DNA from: Natrinema longum | GTDB taxonomy: Archaea > Halobacteriota > Halobacteria > Halobacteriales > Natrialbaceae | Assembly (NCBI RefSeq): GCF_017352095.1 | Contig: NZ_CP071463.1 | Coordinates: forward strand, 2,108,001-2,172,000 | DNA length: 64,000 bases | Reading direction: 5' to 3' | Shown here: positions 1 to 8,125 of the stretch, in pieces | How positions within the stretch are numbered: position 1 is the first letter of the stretch | Layout of the letters: each line of letters opens with the position of its first letter | Translations under genes and position numbers: made by a program | The notes under the pieces: model-generated | What the model was told of the DNA's origin: nothing | The model's database searches: none | The model's input: only the letters and a program-made list of their open reading frames with translations

Positions 1-2
1 CG

Positions 3-1376
3 GAAACGAAGCCCGTCGCCACGGACGGTGCCGGCGTCGCCAACGTCGACGAGATGGGCGAACTCGGCGACCTCGAGTTCACCGAGCCCGCCGAGAACGT
101 CAGTCAGGACGTCTACGACGACGCCCCCGACACTCGCGTCGGAATTCCGGACGGGGTCGACCTCGAGACGCCCGAGTACTCGATCCGCTCGCGGATGAAC
201 GACATCGAGACGCCGGATGAGAAGACCTGGTTCATGGAACTGGACGAGGCGGTCATCGACGAGGGACGGTGTATCCAGTGTGGGACCTGCGTCGCCGCCT
301 GTCCGTCGGACTCGATCGGCGTCGGCGACGACGGCCTGCCGGAACTGGTCAAGATGTGTACCGGCTGTTCGATGTGTTGGGACTTCTGTCCCCGCGGCGG
401 GATGCGCTACGAGCGCCAGTGGAAGATCACCGGCGGCGAGGACAACGTCAAGGGCGCGGGCGACCCGATCACGGAGTTCTCCGCGAAGGTCGAGGACGAC
501 TGGACCGACGAGGCCCAGGACGGCGGCGTCGTCACCGGCGTCCTCGCGACGCTGCTCGAGGAAGGCGAGATCGACGGCGCGCTTGTCGCGACCGAGAGCG
601 AAGACGAAGCCTGGAAGGCCGAGAGCTACCTCGCCACGACGACCGAGGACCTCATCGCAAACGCCGGCACCGTCTACAACCAGACGCTCGCGCTGGGCAA
701 CCTCGACCTCGAACAGTGGGAACACAAACTCCCCGACAAGGACTGGGAGGACCTCTCACTGGCCATCGTCGGCACGCCCTGTGAGATCGAGGGCATCCGC
801 GCCCTGCAGGACTTCGAGTGGGACTACCAGGCCCAGGACGAGGGTATCCGCGCGGTCGATTACACGATCGCGCTGATGTGTACCAAGAACTTCAACTACC
901 ACAGCCTCATGGGCGAGCAGCTAGAGGAGCAACGTGGCATCTCACCCGCGGAGATCGGCAAGATGGACGTCCTCGACGGCAAGATGATGGTCTACGACCA
1001 CGACGGCGAGATGATCGTCGAGGAGGACATCGAGAACTTCCACGACGCCGCGCTCAAGGGCTGTGACGAGTGTGCCGACTTCACCGGCTTCTGTTCGGAC
1101 ATCACCGTCGGCTCCGTCGGCTCGAGCGACGAGTACTCGAGCGTCATTATCCGGACCGAGCAGGGGATGAAGGCCTGGGAACTCACCGAGCCGAACCTCG
1201 ACTACCACGACTTAGAGGACAAGTCGGCGGTCGGCAAACTCCAGGGCTGGGACAAGAAGAAGGCCTTCGAGAGCCTCGAGCGGCCCTTCGATCCCGACGC
1301 CCCGCGGTTCATCGAGTACACCGACCACGCCGAGAACTACGGGACGGCACTGAACCCCCACGATCAGGGGCACTGA
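3..1376 (+). CDS. Coenzyme F420 hydrogenase/dehydrogenase beta-subunit (FrhB-like) protein, 5' end outside window
   Basis: FrhB-family proteins bind FAD and Fe-S clusters and move electrons between F420 and a partner. From the ATG at 54 the protein has 440 residues. Two ferredoxin-type clusters are visible at about residues 73-84 (CIQCGTCVAACP) and 103-113 (CTGCSMCWDFCP), followed by a long FrhB C-terminal domain with further cysteines (CTKNF, CDECADFTGFC). The frame stays open from 54 back to base 3 with no stop, and the upstream codons also look coding, so the true start probably lies before the window and the ATG at 54 is internal. No hydrogenase large or small subunit lies downstream; the next gene is convergent. 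The exact substrate is unknown. I see the Fe-S motifs; the F420 partner is inferred from the family. Confidence 0.85.
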   Translation, partial: ETKPVATDGAGVANVDEMGELGDLEFTEPAENVSQDVYDDAPDTRVGIPDGVDLETPEYSIRSRMNDIETPDEKTWFMELDEAVIDEGRCIQCGTCVAACPSDSIGVGDDGLPELVKMCTGCSMCWDFCPRGGMRYERQWKITGGEDNVKGAGDPITEFSAKVEDDWTDEAQDGGVVTGVLATLLEEGEIDGALVATESEDEAWKAESYLATTTEDLIANAGTVYNQTLALGNLDLEQWEHKLPDKDWEDLSLAIVGTPCEIEGIRALQDFEWDYQAQDEGIRAVDYTIALMCTKNFNYHSLMGEQLEEQRGISPAEIGKMDVLDGKMMVYDHDGEMIVEEDIENFHDAALKGCDECADFTGFCSDITVGSVGSSDEYSSVIIRTEQGMKAWELTEPNLDYHDLEDKSAVGKLQGWDKKKAFESLERPFDPDAPRFIEYTDHAENYGTALNPHDQGH

Positions 1377-1463
1377 CCGGGCCCGATCCGGATTCATCGC
1401 CGGTATCTTTTCCCGTCGTTCTTTTCCGGTGAGTAGTGAGAACTAGCTGTTCGAGACCGCACG

Positions 1464-1832
1464 CTACGGCGAAGCGAGACGCGCCTCCGTGCGGACGAAC
1501 AGGAACAGTCCGAGGAGAGCGAACGCTGTTGCCGTCACGCCAGTAATCGCGCCGATGAGGGGGTATGCCATTCCACCCAACAGCCACAACACACCGAGAT
1601 AGAACGCAAAGCCCGTCCCGAGAAGATAGAGAATCGGATGCCAGTATCGCGTCCTGGAGACGACTGGGCCAACGAGGAGGGCCACTCCGATGAGGCCAAA
1701 CTGGAGCGCGGATCCGGTCGCCATCGGCGACACGAAAACGGCCAGATACAGGTGGATACAGGCGAGGGCGAGACTCAACGACAGAAACAGTCGCCGTAAT
1801 AGGCCCGTGTCGCTCCCGGATGTGGCTCCCAT
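1464..1832 (-). CDS. Small hypothetical membrane protein, four predicted TM segments
   Basis: This 122-residue protein is mostly hydrophobic. About four membrane segments can be seen, around residues 13-33, 42-58, 66-86 and 91-112, with a short charged N-terminus and the tail RTEARLASP. No catalytic or ligand motif is recognisable, so I assign no function. It is convergent with the upstream F420-related gene, separated by about 85 bases that contain T-rich stretches able to serve as terminators. The ATG at 1832 is the only sensible start. Composition is typical haloarchaeal membrane protein, with no sign of recent transfer. Confidence 0.6.
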   Translation of the reverse strand: MGATSGSDTGLLRRLFLSLSLALACIHLYLAVFVSPMATGSALQFGLIGVALLVGPVVSRTRYWHPILYLLGTGFAFYLGVLWLLGGMAYPLIGAITGVTATAFALLGLFLFVRTEARLASP

Positions 1833-1993
1833 TTTCGTCCACTACAGACGATCACCGTATAACGGTTGATGAACGCCGCTGCGAGGACGCTCCACGTCGA
1901 ATCCTCGTCTCGGCGGGATCCACGACTACGAACGGTCTGCGTCTGGGACCTCTGCCGTCAGGGACGACTCTCACTGGAAGAACGACTCCGGAA

Positions 1994-2064
1994 TGCGCCG
2001 GCCGGGAATTGAACCCGGGCTATGAGCTTGGGAAGCTCATGTCCTACCACTAGACCACCGGCGC
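1994..2064 (-). tRNA. tRNA-Gly (CCC anticodon)
   Basis: The reverse strand folds as a full cloverleaf. The acceptor arms GCGCCGG and CCGGCGC pair over seven bases, the anticodon stem TGAGC/GCTCA encloses the loop TTCCCAA giving anticodon CCC, and the T arm contains GGTTCAATTCC. Discriminator is A; CCA is not encoded, as usual in archaea. No intron is seen. Its 5' end abuts a 63-bp tandem repeat array that repeats the first ten bases of the tRNA. Confidence 0.95.
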
Positions 2065-2255
2065 TCACTCACTGCGTTCGCTCGCGCCGTCGTTCACAAA
2101 TCCGTCGGATTTGTTCACCACCGGCGCACACCTACTGCGTTCGCTCGCGCCGTCGTTCGCAAATCCGTCGGATTTGTTCACCACCGGCGCACACCTACTG
2201 CGTTCGCTCGCGCCGTCGTTCGCAAATCCCCTCGATTCGCTCACCACCGGCGCAC
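2055..2255. repeat. 63-bp tandem repeat array at the 5' side of tRNA-Gly
   Basis: Units begin at 2055, 2118 and 2181, with a partial fourth at 2244; the spacing is exactly 63 bases each time. Each unit opens with the sequence that in the tRNA forms the 5' acceptor end (GCGCCGGTGG on the reverse strand) and contains a palindrome with arms AAATCC/GGATTT plus a GCGTTCGCTCGCGC segment. Units two and three are nearly identical; unit one, which overlaps the tRNA, and the end of unit three differ slightly. Because 63 is divisible by three, spurious repetitive ORFs run through it on both strands. There are no unique spacers, so it is not a CRISPR array. Confidence 0.9.
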
Positions 2256-2425
2256 GTCGACAGTCGTGCATACCTCCCGATTGCACTTGAACGTAGCGCT
2301 CTCGAGTTCGCCCACGTCCCGGCGATCGGAACTCGCCTGCGAGTCGTCGATTGAGACGGGTGGCTTCCCCTCCGTCCGCGAACGACCGCCCAAATCGACC
2401 GTCCGGTCAGTTTTTTCCGGTGAGG

Positions 2426-2461
2426 GGAGGCTATTAGGTCTCGCCGCCCCTAGTAGCCTCC
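2426..2461 (+). promoter_or_regulatory. Inverted repeat directly abutting the nadE start codon
   Basis: Arms at 2426-2438 (GGAGGCTATTAGG) and 2449-2461 (CCTAGTAGCCTCC) pair at 12 of 13 positions around a 10-base loop. The last arm base touches the ATG at 2462. It could be an operator palindrome or an RNA hairpin controlling translation; the sequence alone does not decide. Confidence 0.6.
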
Positions 2462-3256
2462 ATGATCGACCTTCGGTTTTCGGAGGCGGAACTCGAGCAG
2501 CGGCGCGAACACATTACCGGCTTCATTCGCGAACAGATCGACGCCGCGGGTGCCGAGGGTGCCGTTCTCGGCCTCTCTGGAGGGATCGACAGCACGCTGA
2601 CCGCGACCCTCGCCGTCGAGGCTCTCGGGGCCGAGAACCTCCACGGCCTCGTCCTGCCGGCGACCGTCAGCAGCGAGGGGAACATGAGCGACGCCGAGCG
2701 GGTCGCCCAGGACCTCGAGATTGGCTACGACGTGATCGAGATCGAACCGCTCGTGGATTCGCTGCTGGCGGCGTATCCGGAGGCCGAGGGCGACCGCGAG
2801 GCGGTCGGCAACGCACGCGCTCGCCTCCGGGCCGTGCTGAACTATCTCGTCGCCAACCACGAACAGCGACTGGTTCTGGGAACCGGCAACCGCAGCGAGG
2901 CTGCGGTTGGCTACTTCACCAAGTACGGCGACGGAGCCGTCGACTGCCACCCGATCGGGAACCTCTACAAGGGGCAGGTCCGCCAGCTCGCCCGTCACGT
3001 CGGCGTTCCCGAGGAGTTGGCAGCCAAAACCGCGACTGCGGAGCTGTGGGCCGACCAGACCGACGAGGACGAACTGGGGATCAGCTACGACACCCTCGAC
3101 TCGATCCTGGCCGCCCACATCGACGGCCCGCTCTCGGTCGCCGCGACCTGCCGGCTACTCGAGGTCGACGAAGCGACCGTCGAACGGGTCCGCGGCATGT
3201 ACGAGCGAAGCGAACACAAACGAACGGTCCCGCCGGCACCGCCGTCGCTCGAGTAA
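2462..3256 (+). CDS. nadE: NH3-dependent NAD(+) synthetase
   Basis: This enzyme makes NAD from nicotinic acid adenine dinucleotide, ATP and ammonia, the last step of both de novo and salvage NAD synthesis, in the cytoplasm. The 264-residue protein has the ATP-pyrophosphatase P-loop SGGIDST at residues 39-45, the LVLGTGNRSE motif, and the KYGDGAVDCHPI substrate loop. It lacks the N-terminal nitrilase/glutaminase domain, so it should use free ammonia. Length matches the ammonia-dependent type. The start ATG at 2462 directly follows a strong hairpin. The de novo genes nadABC lie about 18 kb away on the other side of an integrated element. Confidence 0.95.
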   Translation: MIDLRFSEAELEQRREHITGFIREQIDAAGAEGAVLGLSGGIDSTLTATLAVEALGAENLHGLVLPATVSSEGNMSDAERVAQDLEIGYDVIEIEPLVDSLLAAYPEAEGDREAVGNARARLRAVLNYLVANHEQRLVLGTGNRSEAAVGYFTKYGDGAVDCHPIGNLYKGQVRQLARHVGVPEELAAKTATAELWADQTDEDELGISYDTLDSILAAHIDGPLSVAATCRLLEVDEATVERVRGMYERSEHKRTVPPAPPSLE

Positions 3257-3270
3257 TCGCCACCCTCGCG

Positions 3271-3810
3271 TCAATCCGCTCGTTCTCGCCACTCGTCCTC
3301 GAGCAGGCCGTACCAGTAGACGTCCTGGTACTCGCCATCGACGAACTCGCTATCGCGATGAACGCCCTCTCGCGTGAACCCGAGTGCCTCGAGAAGCCGC
3401 TGTGACGGCTCGTTGAACTCGAACACGTGGGCAGAGATCCGATGGAGACCGAGCTGGTCGAAGGCGTACCGGACGACACGTTCCGTCGCTTCGGTGCCGT
3501 ACCCCTGTTCGTGGTGGTCGGGTGCGATCCAGTACCCGATCTCGGCGGTCCGGGCCTCCCAGTCGAATTCGAAGAGACCGATCGTTCCGATCGGCGTCGA
3601 ATCGGCGACGATCAGCAGATCTACAGTGTCGTCGCCACAGATCACGTTCTCGAAGAACTCGCGTTCCTGCTCGCCGTTGAGGGGTCTGGATCGTCCGATC
3701 GACCGCCAGATCGTCGGATCGTTGACCCGCGCTTGCAGGAATTCGAGATCCTCCTCCTCGACCGGTCGGAGCGTTACGCGGTCGGCGTCCAGAAACACTG
3801 GGCCGGGCAT
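3271..3810 (-). CDS. GNAT-family N-acetyltransferase (RimJ/RimL type)
   Basis: This 179-residue protein has the RimJ/RimL layout: an N-terminal DRVTLRPVEEED strand, a central sheet IGTIGLFEFDWEARTAEIGYWI, the acetyl-CoA pyrophosphate loop EQGYGTEATERVVRYAF, and the C-terminal segment LHRISAHVFEFNEPSQRLLEALGF. Such enzymes transfer acetyl from acetyl-CoA to protein N-termini or small amines; the substrate is not known here. I prefer the ATG at 3810 (MPGPVFLD) over the longer frame starting at 3849, because a TATA-like AATAAATT at 3833-3840 sits about 27 bases upstream, as expected for a leaderless transcript. It is convergent with nadE, with only 14 bases between stops. Confidence 0.85.
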   Translation of the reverse strand: MPGPVFLDADRVTLRPVEEEDLEFLQARVNDPTIWRSIGRSRPLNGEQEREFFENVICGDDTVDLLIVADSTPIGTIGLFEFDWEARTAEIGYWIAPDHHEQGYGTEATERVVRYAFDQLGLHRISAHVFEFNEPSQRLLEALGFTREGVHRDSEFVDGEYQDVYWYGLLEDEWRERAD

Positions 3811-3832
3811 ACCCACCCCGTAGCTGTCATTC

Positions 3833-3840
3833 AATAAATT
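3833..3840 (-). promoter_or_regulatory. TATA box of the GNAT gene
   Basis: An AT-rich box (AATTTATT on the reverse strand) lies about 27 bases upstream of the chosen start at 3810, the usual distance for leaderless haloarchaeal transcripts, and falls inside the rejected longer reading frame. Confidence 0.5.
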
Positions 3841-3884
3841 ACTTTTCAAAAACCATTCCGGGACGGGTACTCGAGCGATGTCGC

Positions 3885-4589
3885 TTACTCGAGCAACGCG
3901 TCGATATCGTCGGCGTGAGCGGCGACGAGGTCGGCGAAGGCGGCTGCTTCGCGTCGTTCCTGGATGGCGCGCTCGCTTCCGTCACGGATCCGGTGTTTCA
4001 GGACGCCGAGTGTATCCGCAGCGTTCCCCGCGATCTCCTCGGCGACGGACCGTGGGTCGTCCTCGAGACGCGAAATCAGCCCGATCCGAAGCGCTTCCTC
4101 GGCGTCGATCGACCGTCCCGACAGCGCGAACTCGAGGGCGTCGCCCTCGCCCAGCACGCGCGGCAACCGAGCGGTTCCGCCCCAGGCACCGAACAGGCCG
4201 AAGCTAACTCCCGGTTCGCCGTAGGTCGACTCGGGCGTTCCGACCCGCACGTCACAGGCCAGCGCGAGTTCGAGGCCGCCCCCGCGTGCGGGGCCGTCGA
4301 TCCCCGCCACGACGACCGCCGGCGAGTCTTCGATCGTTCGAGCCACGCGCTGGCCCAGGCGCGCGAACTCCGCAGCGCGGTCGCGATCCCCCTCGAGCGC
4401 TGCGACCGCGTTCAGATCGGCACCCGCGGAGAACGCCGGGCCACGGCCACGAAGATAGATCACGGGCTCCTCGGCGTCGTCGACCGCCCGCTCGAGGGCC
4501 CCGAGTCCGTCGACCGTCAGCGCGTTGCGCGCGTCGGGGCGGTCCATCGTCACGGTGCGAATCGGTCCGTCGGCGTCGACGTCGATCAT
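3885..4589 (-). CDS. Enoyl-CoA hydratase/isomerase family protein (crotonase fold)
   Basis: This 234-residue protein is a short crotonase. The acyl-CoA binding and oxyanion-hole segments are visible as GPAFSAGADLN (around residues 50-60) and GPARGGGLELALACD (around 100-114), followed by GLFGAWGGTARLPR and LEFALSGRSID. The last segment supplies the glutamate matching the second catalytic Glu of enoyl-CoA hydratases. The position of the first catalytic Glu (usually in PE before the GGT motif) appears to be Gly (EPGV), so hydratase activity is uncertain and an isomerase or other crotonase reaction is possible. It is about 20 residues shorter than typical family members. It is divergent from the gene at 4650. 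Substrate unknown. Confidence 0.8.
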   Translation of the reverse strand: MIDVDADGPIRTVTMDRPDARNALTVDGLGALERAVDDAEEPVIYLRGRGPAFSAGADLNAVAALEGDRDRAAEFARLGQRVARTIEDSPAVVVAGIDGPARGGGLELALACDVRVGTPESTYGEPGVSFGLFGAWGGTARLPRVLGEGDALEFALSGRSIDAEEALRIGLISRLEDDPRSVAEEIAGNAADTLGVLKHRIRDGSERAIQERREAAAFADLVAAHADDIDALLE

Positions 4590-4649
4590 GTCAGCAGTCG
4601 ACCGGGCGTTTCCAAAGGTCTTTGCCTCCCCCGTCGTAACCCCCCGCTA

Positions 4650-5489
4650 ATGGAGAAGGCCGACAGTTGTCGGCGTGCCGCCGCCGAGGCCGTCGCGGAC
4701 GTCGAACCACCACAGCTACACGACTATATCGAATCTACCCTCGATCGGGCATCGATGGTCCCCGCCACGCTCACGCTCGAGAGCGCTGCGATGATGGCAG
4801 CCGAGCGACGGGTGCTCGAGGACGATCAGTTACTTGACGACGACTTCGATGTCGATCCGGATCGAACGCAGACGGCCGCCGATCGCGACGACGACGTCGG
4901 TCGCGGGGCAGACGAGATCGCCACCCACGCGGCTGGCGTCCAGCTCATCTACGAGGGGTTGCGACTGACGCGGTCGCTCGCCCACGACGAGCCCTGGTCG
5001 GCGACCGATGCCGACGCCAGCGACGGCGATCTCGCGATCCTCGCCGCCGACATCCTCGTGGCTCGTGGGTTCTACCTGCTGGCCCGTACTGACGCCGCCG
5101 ACAAAGCCGTCCGCACCGTCCAGTCGTTCGGTCGCGATCAGACCCGTCGCAGCGAACACGCCGCCGACAGCGGGCTCGAGACGGATCCTGCCGACTACGA
5201 CGGCGAAACCGAATCCGCAACCGGAATCGGGGCCGACAGCGTCGAGCCCGGGTCGCTCGACGCCAACCTCGAGCGCGACGTGATCGAACTCGCCGTCCTC
5301 ACCGGGGCCGTCGCCGTCGGCGAAACCCCCTCGCCACGGCTGCTCGCCATCGCCGAGGCCCTCGCCGAGACCGTTGGCACCTCGTTCCCGCCAGTCGAAG
5401 GCTCGCTCGTCGACCTCGAGCCCTCGATCCGAGAGCAGTCCCTCGAGGAGCAACCGACCGATCGGGCGACGTCGGCGACGGATCCCTGA
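4650..5489 (+). CDS. Uncharacterised haloarchaeal protein, largely helical
   Basis: The 279-residue protein starts with MEKADSCRRAAAEAV and is rich in Ala, Asp and Glu. Hydrophobic helices such as LAILAADILVARGFYLLAR and VIELAVLTGAVAVGE are spaced like the helix bundle of polyprenyl synthase-like folds, but no DDxxD metal motif is present, so I assign no activity. It looks like a conserved haloarchaeal protein of unknown function. I chose the ATG at 4650 because the upstream part of the open frame is antisense to the crotonase gene and reads as Arg/Pro-rich shadow. The C-terminus is low complexity. It is followed about 100 bases later by tRNA-Thr. Confidence 0.65.
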   Translation: MEKADSCRRAAAEAVADVEPPQLHDYIESTLDRASMVPATLTLESAAMMAAERRVLEDDQLLDDDFDVDPDRTQTAADRDDDVGRGADEIATHAAGVQLIYEGLRLTRSLAHDEPWSATDADASDGDLAILAADILVARGFYLLARTDAADKAVRTVQSFGRDQTRRSEHAADSGLETDPADYDGETESATGIGADSVEPGSLDANLERDVIELAVLTGAVAVGETPSPRLLAIAEALAETVGTSFPPVEGSLVDLEPSIREQSLEEQPTDRATSATDP

Positions 5490-5588
5490 CCGGCCGCGAC
5501 GACCGCGGGAGGGGACCGCGACAGACCGACGCATGGCCCACTCGAATCGAAACCCATAAAGACATCTCCGGTCAACGAAGAAGTACGC

Positions 5589-5660
5589 GCCTGGGTAGCT
5601 TAGCGGTAAAGCGCGTCCTTGGTAAGGACGAGAGCCCGGGTTCAAATCCCGGCCTAGGCT
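5589..5660 (+). tRNA. tRNA-Thr (GGT anticodon), integration target
   Basis: A full cloverleaf: acceptor GCCTGGG pairs with CCTAGGC (one G-T), the anticodon stem CGTCC/GGACG encloses the loop TTGGTAA giving anticodon GGT, and the T arm has GGGTTCAAATCCC. CCA is not encoded. Its 3' 56 bases plus one flanking base recur exactly at 18913-18969, so this gene is the attachment site of the integrated element, and integration left it intact. Confidence 0.95.
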
Positions 5661-5661
5661 T
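5605..5661 (+). repeat. attL: 57-bp direct repeat in the 3' half of tRNA-Thr
   Basis: Bases 5605-5661 are identical to 18913-18969. The repeat runs from the D-arm side through the anticodon and T arms to one base beyond the discriminator. This is the classical archaeal tRNA attachment site and marks the left boundary of the integrated element. Confidence 0.92.
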
Positions 5662-5716
5662 CCGCGCGTTTCAGCGCCTCTCCGTCCATTTTACGCCCTT
5701 CTTTGGAGAGAACAAA

Positions 5717-5741
5717 TGAAACGCAGGAACGTTACGTTTCA
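5717..5741. promoter_or_regulatory. Inverted repeat between attL and the integrase gene
   Basis: Arms TGAAACG (5717-5723) and CGTTTCA (5735-5741) are perfect reverse complements with an 11-base spacer. A second palindrome, TAACGT-CAG-ACGTTA, lies at 5795-5809. Both sit between the attachment site and the integrase start, where recombinase accessory sites or an integrase operator would be expected. Confidence 0.45.
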
Positions 5742-5843
5742 CTACACGGGAACCCCGTCGCCGTCTTGCGATTCGTATAGCTGTCAGGACACCATAACGT
5801 CAGACGTTACGCCGTCCGGCGATTCGGGGGGTGAGCGTTCTCG

Positions 5844-7034
5844 ATGAACCGGACTGACCCACTCGATAACCTCGGCAGTGGTGATACCATGTCCACGGAG
5901 GTTCCGCCCGCGCCCGAGGACTGCGAGTTCGATTATCCGTTGGTTAGCGAGCGCTCGAAGCGCGACCTGCAAGAGTTCGGGCTGAACATGGTAGACGACT
6001 ACCGTGACTTCAAGCGTGAACTGCTGTCGTGGCTCGCTAACTACGGGAAGAACCCCGAGAAGCACGAGGGACTTGCTCGCTCCACGCTCGAATCCACCCA
6101 CTACAAACTCGAAACGGCCTTCCGCTGGCTCTGGCGGTACGAGAACCAGTACACCACGCAGTTCACGCCCGACCACGCAGACAAGTTCGTTCGAGTCCTC
6201 GACCAGTCGGACGGGATGATCGACTCGACCGTTCTCCACCACGCCAAGGACATTAAGCGGTACTTCCGCTTCAGTAACCACGTCCGGGGAACGGATTACG
6301 AGTGGGAACTCGACGTAGAACTCTCGCAGTCCAACGGAGACGAACGAGACTACCTTCGTCGTAGTACGTTCGAGCCGCTGTATCAAGCGGCGCTCGAACA
6401 CTCGTCAGTCAAAAGTTACCACTCCGTCTCGCCTGATGAACGTAGTCAACTGAAGGCCTTCGTCGCACAGCGGCTTGGTATCCCGAAAGAGAAGGTCGGT
6501 CCGGCGGAGTTCAAAGAAGCGAACTCGTGGAAGTACCCGTCTATGATTGCGGTCACTCTCGACACTGGATTACGTCCCATTGAGGTTGGGCGGGCAAAGG
6601 TGTCGTGGGTGAACCTCGAAGACAACGAGTTGAACATCCCCAAGGACGAGTCTACGAAGAATGAGGCACACTGGAACTGTGCGATCAAGGGTCGAACTGC
6701 GAAGGCTCTGAAGCGATGGCTCGATGAACGGGCGTCGCTGGACAAGTACGAGGACAGGGACGAGTTGTGGCTGACGCAGAAATCGTCACCGTACAGTTCC
6801 AAGTCCTGCAATGCGCTCCTTCATCGAGTGATCGAGAGTGGGAACGTTCCGATCCCCGAGCATAAGGAGATTTCGTGGTACTCTATCCGGCACGGTGTGG
6901 CGACCTATTGGGCGAACCACGTGGGTCCTCACCACGCAAAAGAGCAACTGCGCCACAAGAGTCTGAACACGACTATGAAGTATCTTCATTCGGATGCAGA
7001 GACGCGGAATAGTGCTGTAGAGCAAATCTGGTAG
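5844..7034 (+). CDS. Tyrosine recombinase (integrase) of the element
   Basis: This 396-residue protein should catalyse site-specific recombination between attP and the tRNA-Thr site. The C-terminal catalytic domain shows Arg at about 244 (TGLRPIEVGR), Arg at about 349 (WYSIRHGVATYW), His at about 371 (LRHKSLNTTMKY) and the nucleophile Tyr at about 380. The His normally three residues before the second Arg is replaced by Tyr (YSIR), a variation seen in some archaeal integrases. The N-terminal half (residues 40-150) is the helical core-binding region. An alternative ATG lies at 5889. The gene is not split by the attachment site, unlike SSV1-type integrases. Its position directly inside attL fits its role. 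Confidence 0.92.
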   Translation: MNRTDPLDNLGSGDTMSTEVPPAPEDCEFDYPLVSERSKRDLQEFGLNMVDDYRDFKRELLSWLANYGKNPEKHEGLARSTLESTHYKLETAFRWLWRYENQYTTQFTPDHADKFVRVLDQSDGMIDSTVLHHAKDIKRYFRFSNHVRGTDYEWELDVELSQSNGDERDYLRRSTFEPLYQAALEHSSVKSYHSVSPDERSQLKAFVAQRLGIPKEKVGPAEFKEANSWKYPSMIAVTLDTGLRPIEVGRAKVSWVNLEDNELNIPKDESTKNEAHWNCAIKGRTAKALKRWLDERASLDKYEDRDELWLTQKSSPYSSKSCNALLHRVIESGNVPIPEHKEISWYSIRHGVATYWANHVGPHHAKEQLRHKSLNTTMKYLHSDAETRNSAVEQIW

Positions 7035-7055
7035 ACGGAATCACCCACCTGAACG

Positions 7056-7063
7056 TTTTATTC
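7056..7063 (+). promoter_or_regulatory. TATA box upstream of the gene at 7085
   Basis: TTTTATTC lies 22-29 bases before the ATG at 7085, the spacing of a leaderless haloarchaeal promoter. This separates transcription of the downstream gene from that of the integrase. Confidence 0.5.
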
Positions 7064-7084
7064 CGCTCGTCCGTACTCACTTGT

Positions 7085-8074
7085 ATGACCTTCGGCACGA
7101 CGTGGCACAACCTTCTCGAGAACGTCGAAGAACTCCCCTCTGATGCGACCCTCGTCACCCCACTCTCGCGCAAGGCCTTCGGCGTCACTGACGTACAGGA
7201 ACCTCGTGTCCTGATTCAGTACCGGCACGATGACGAGACGATTCCTCTACAGCGCGACCAGTTCGAGACGCTCCATCGGCGTATTCAAAACGCACATGGT
7301 GAGTTCGACCTTGATCGGCTTCCCCCGGACGCCGAACCCTACGCGACCGTGCTGTCCCTACACCCACGCTTCGAGGTAGACGACCGTGTGGGAACGCTTA
7401 CAGAGAGTGAAACGCTGACAGGCTCGCCACTGGTGGACGCGACCGAGAACACCGACGACGGCGATCAAGAGCGGGAAGAGCCGGATGTAGACGTGTATGC
7501 GGACGCTCTGTTGCTGATAGACGCCCTCGAGCGCCACGACGTGACCACGCTCGAAGACGTGGAAACGCCCGCACTGGTGAACCTCTACACGCTCTTGTCG
7601 GACGTACAGCGGAACGCCAACGATCTACGCCAAGAGGTGCGTAGTGTCCTTCTCGACCGACTCCACCATGACCAGCCGGTATCCGGACAGTTCGGGTCAG
7701 TCCAACGGACGAGTCGTCGGAACCGGTCGCTCAAGGACGACGAGACGGTACTGAACGCCTTCGAGTCCGCTGGTATCGAGCGCGAGCGGCTGACCACTGT
7801 GGATTCGAACAAGGTAGACGAAGCACTCGAGGTGACTGAACTGTCCGAGAGCGATGTGTATGAGGTCGAAGAGAGTGAATACGTTCGGAAGGCTGACGTG
7901 GACGAGGACCGGAAAGAGACGCGCCTACAGGGCCTCAAGGATCAACTCGCGGCGACCGAGGGAGAAGAGGCCGAGGAACTCCGCGAAGAAATCGAGGCAC
8001 TCGAAGAGCGAATTTCCGAACTCACCGAGTTCCAGTCAGGGCGCTCGTTCCACGAGTCAGCCCGTAGTGGGTAG
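7085..8074 (+). CDS. Uncharacterised element protein with C-terminal coiled coil
   Basis: I do not recognise this 329-residue protein. Residues 1-110 form a compact domain (FGTTWHNLLENVEELPSD; RVLIQYRHDDETIPLQRDQFE). A middle part around 130-200 is helical (YADALLLIDALERHDVTTLEDV, then a segment rich in Arg and His). Residues about 270-320 are heavily charged with heptad-like spacing (ATEGEEAEELREEIEALEER), indicating a coiled coil. There are no enzyme motifs. It follows the integrase in the same direction with its own TATA box. Position next to an integrase suggests a role in element maintenance or recombination, but that is only inference. Confidence 0.6.
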   Translation: MTFGTTWHNLLENVEELPSDATLVTPLSRKAFGVTDVQEPRVLIQYRHDDETIPLQRDQFETLHRRIQNAHGEFDLDRLPPDAEPYATVLSLHPRFEVDDRVGTLTESETLTGSPLVDATENTDDGDQEREEPDVDVYADALLLIDALERHDVTTLEDVETPALVNLYTLLSDVQRNANDLRQEVRSVLLDRLHHDQPVSGQFGSVQRTSRRNRSLKDDETVLNAFESAGIERERLTTVDSNKVDEALEVTELSESDVYEVEESEYVRKADVDEDRKETRLQGLKDQLAATEGEEAEELREEIEALEERISELTEFQSGRSFHESARSG

Positions 8075-8125
8075 TCGTCTCTATTTCGAAAGCCGATACG
8101 TTTCGCTCGAGCGTTCTACTATCAA

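Noticed and set aside
2055-2255. Tandem repeats considered as a CRISPR array
   Set aside because: The repeats are contiguous with no unique spacers and no cas genes occur nearby.
2022-2354. Repetitive open frames on both strands across the 63-bp repeats
   Set aside because: They exist only because the repeat length is a multiple of three; the peptides are Arg, Ser and Cys-rich and the frames overlap the tRNA gene.
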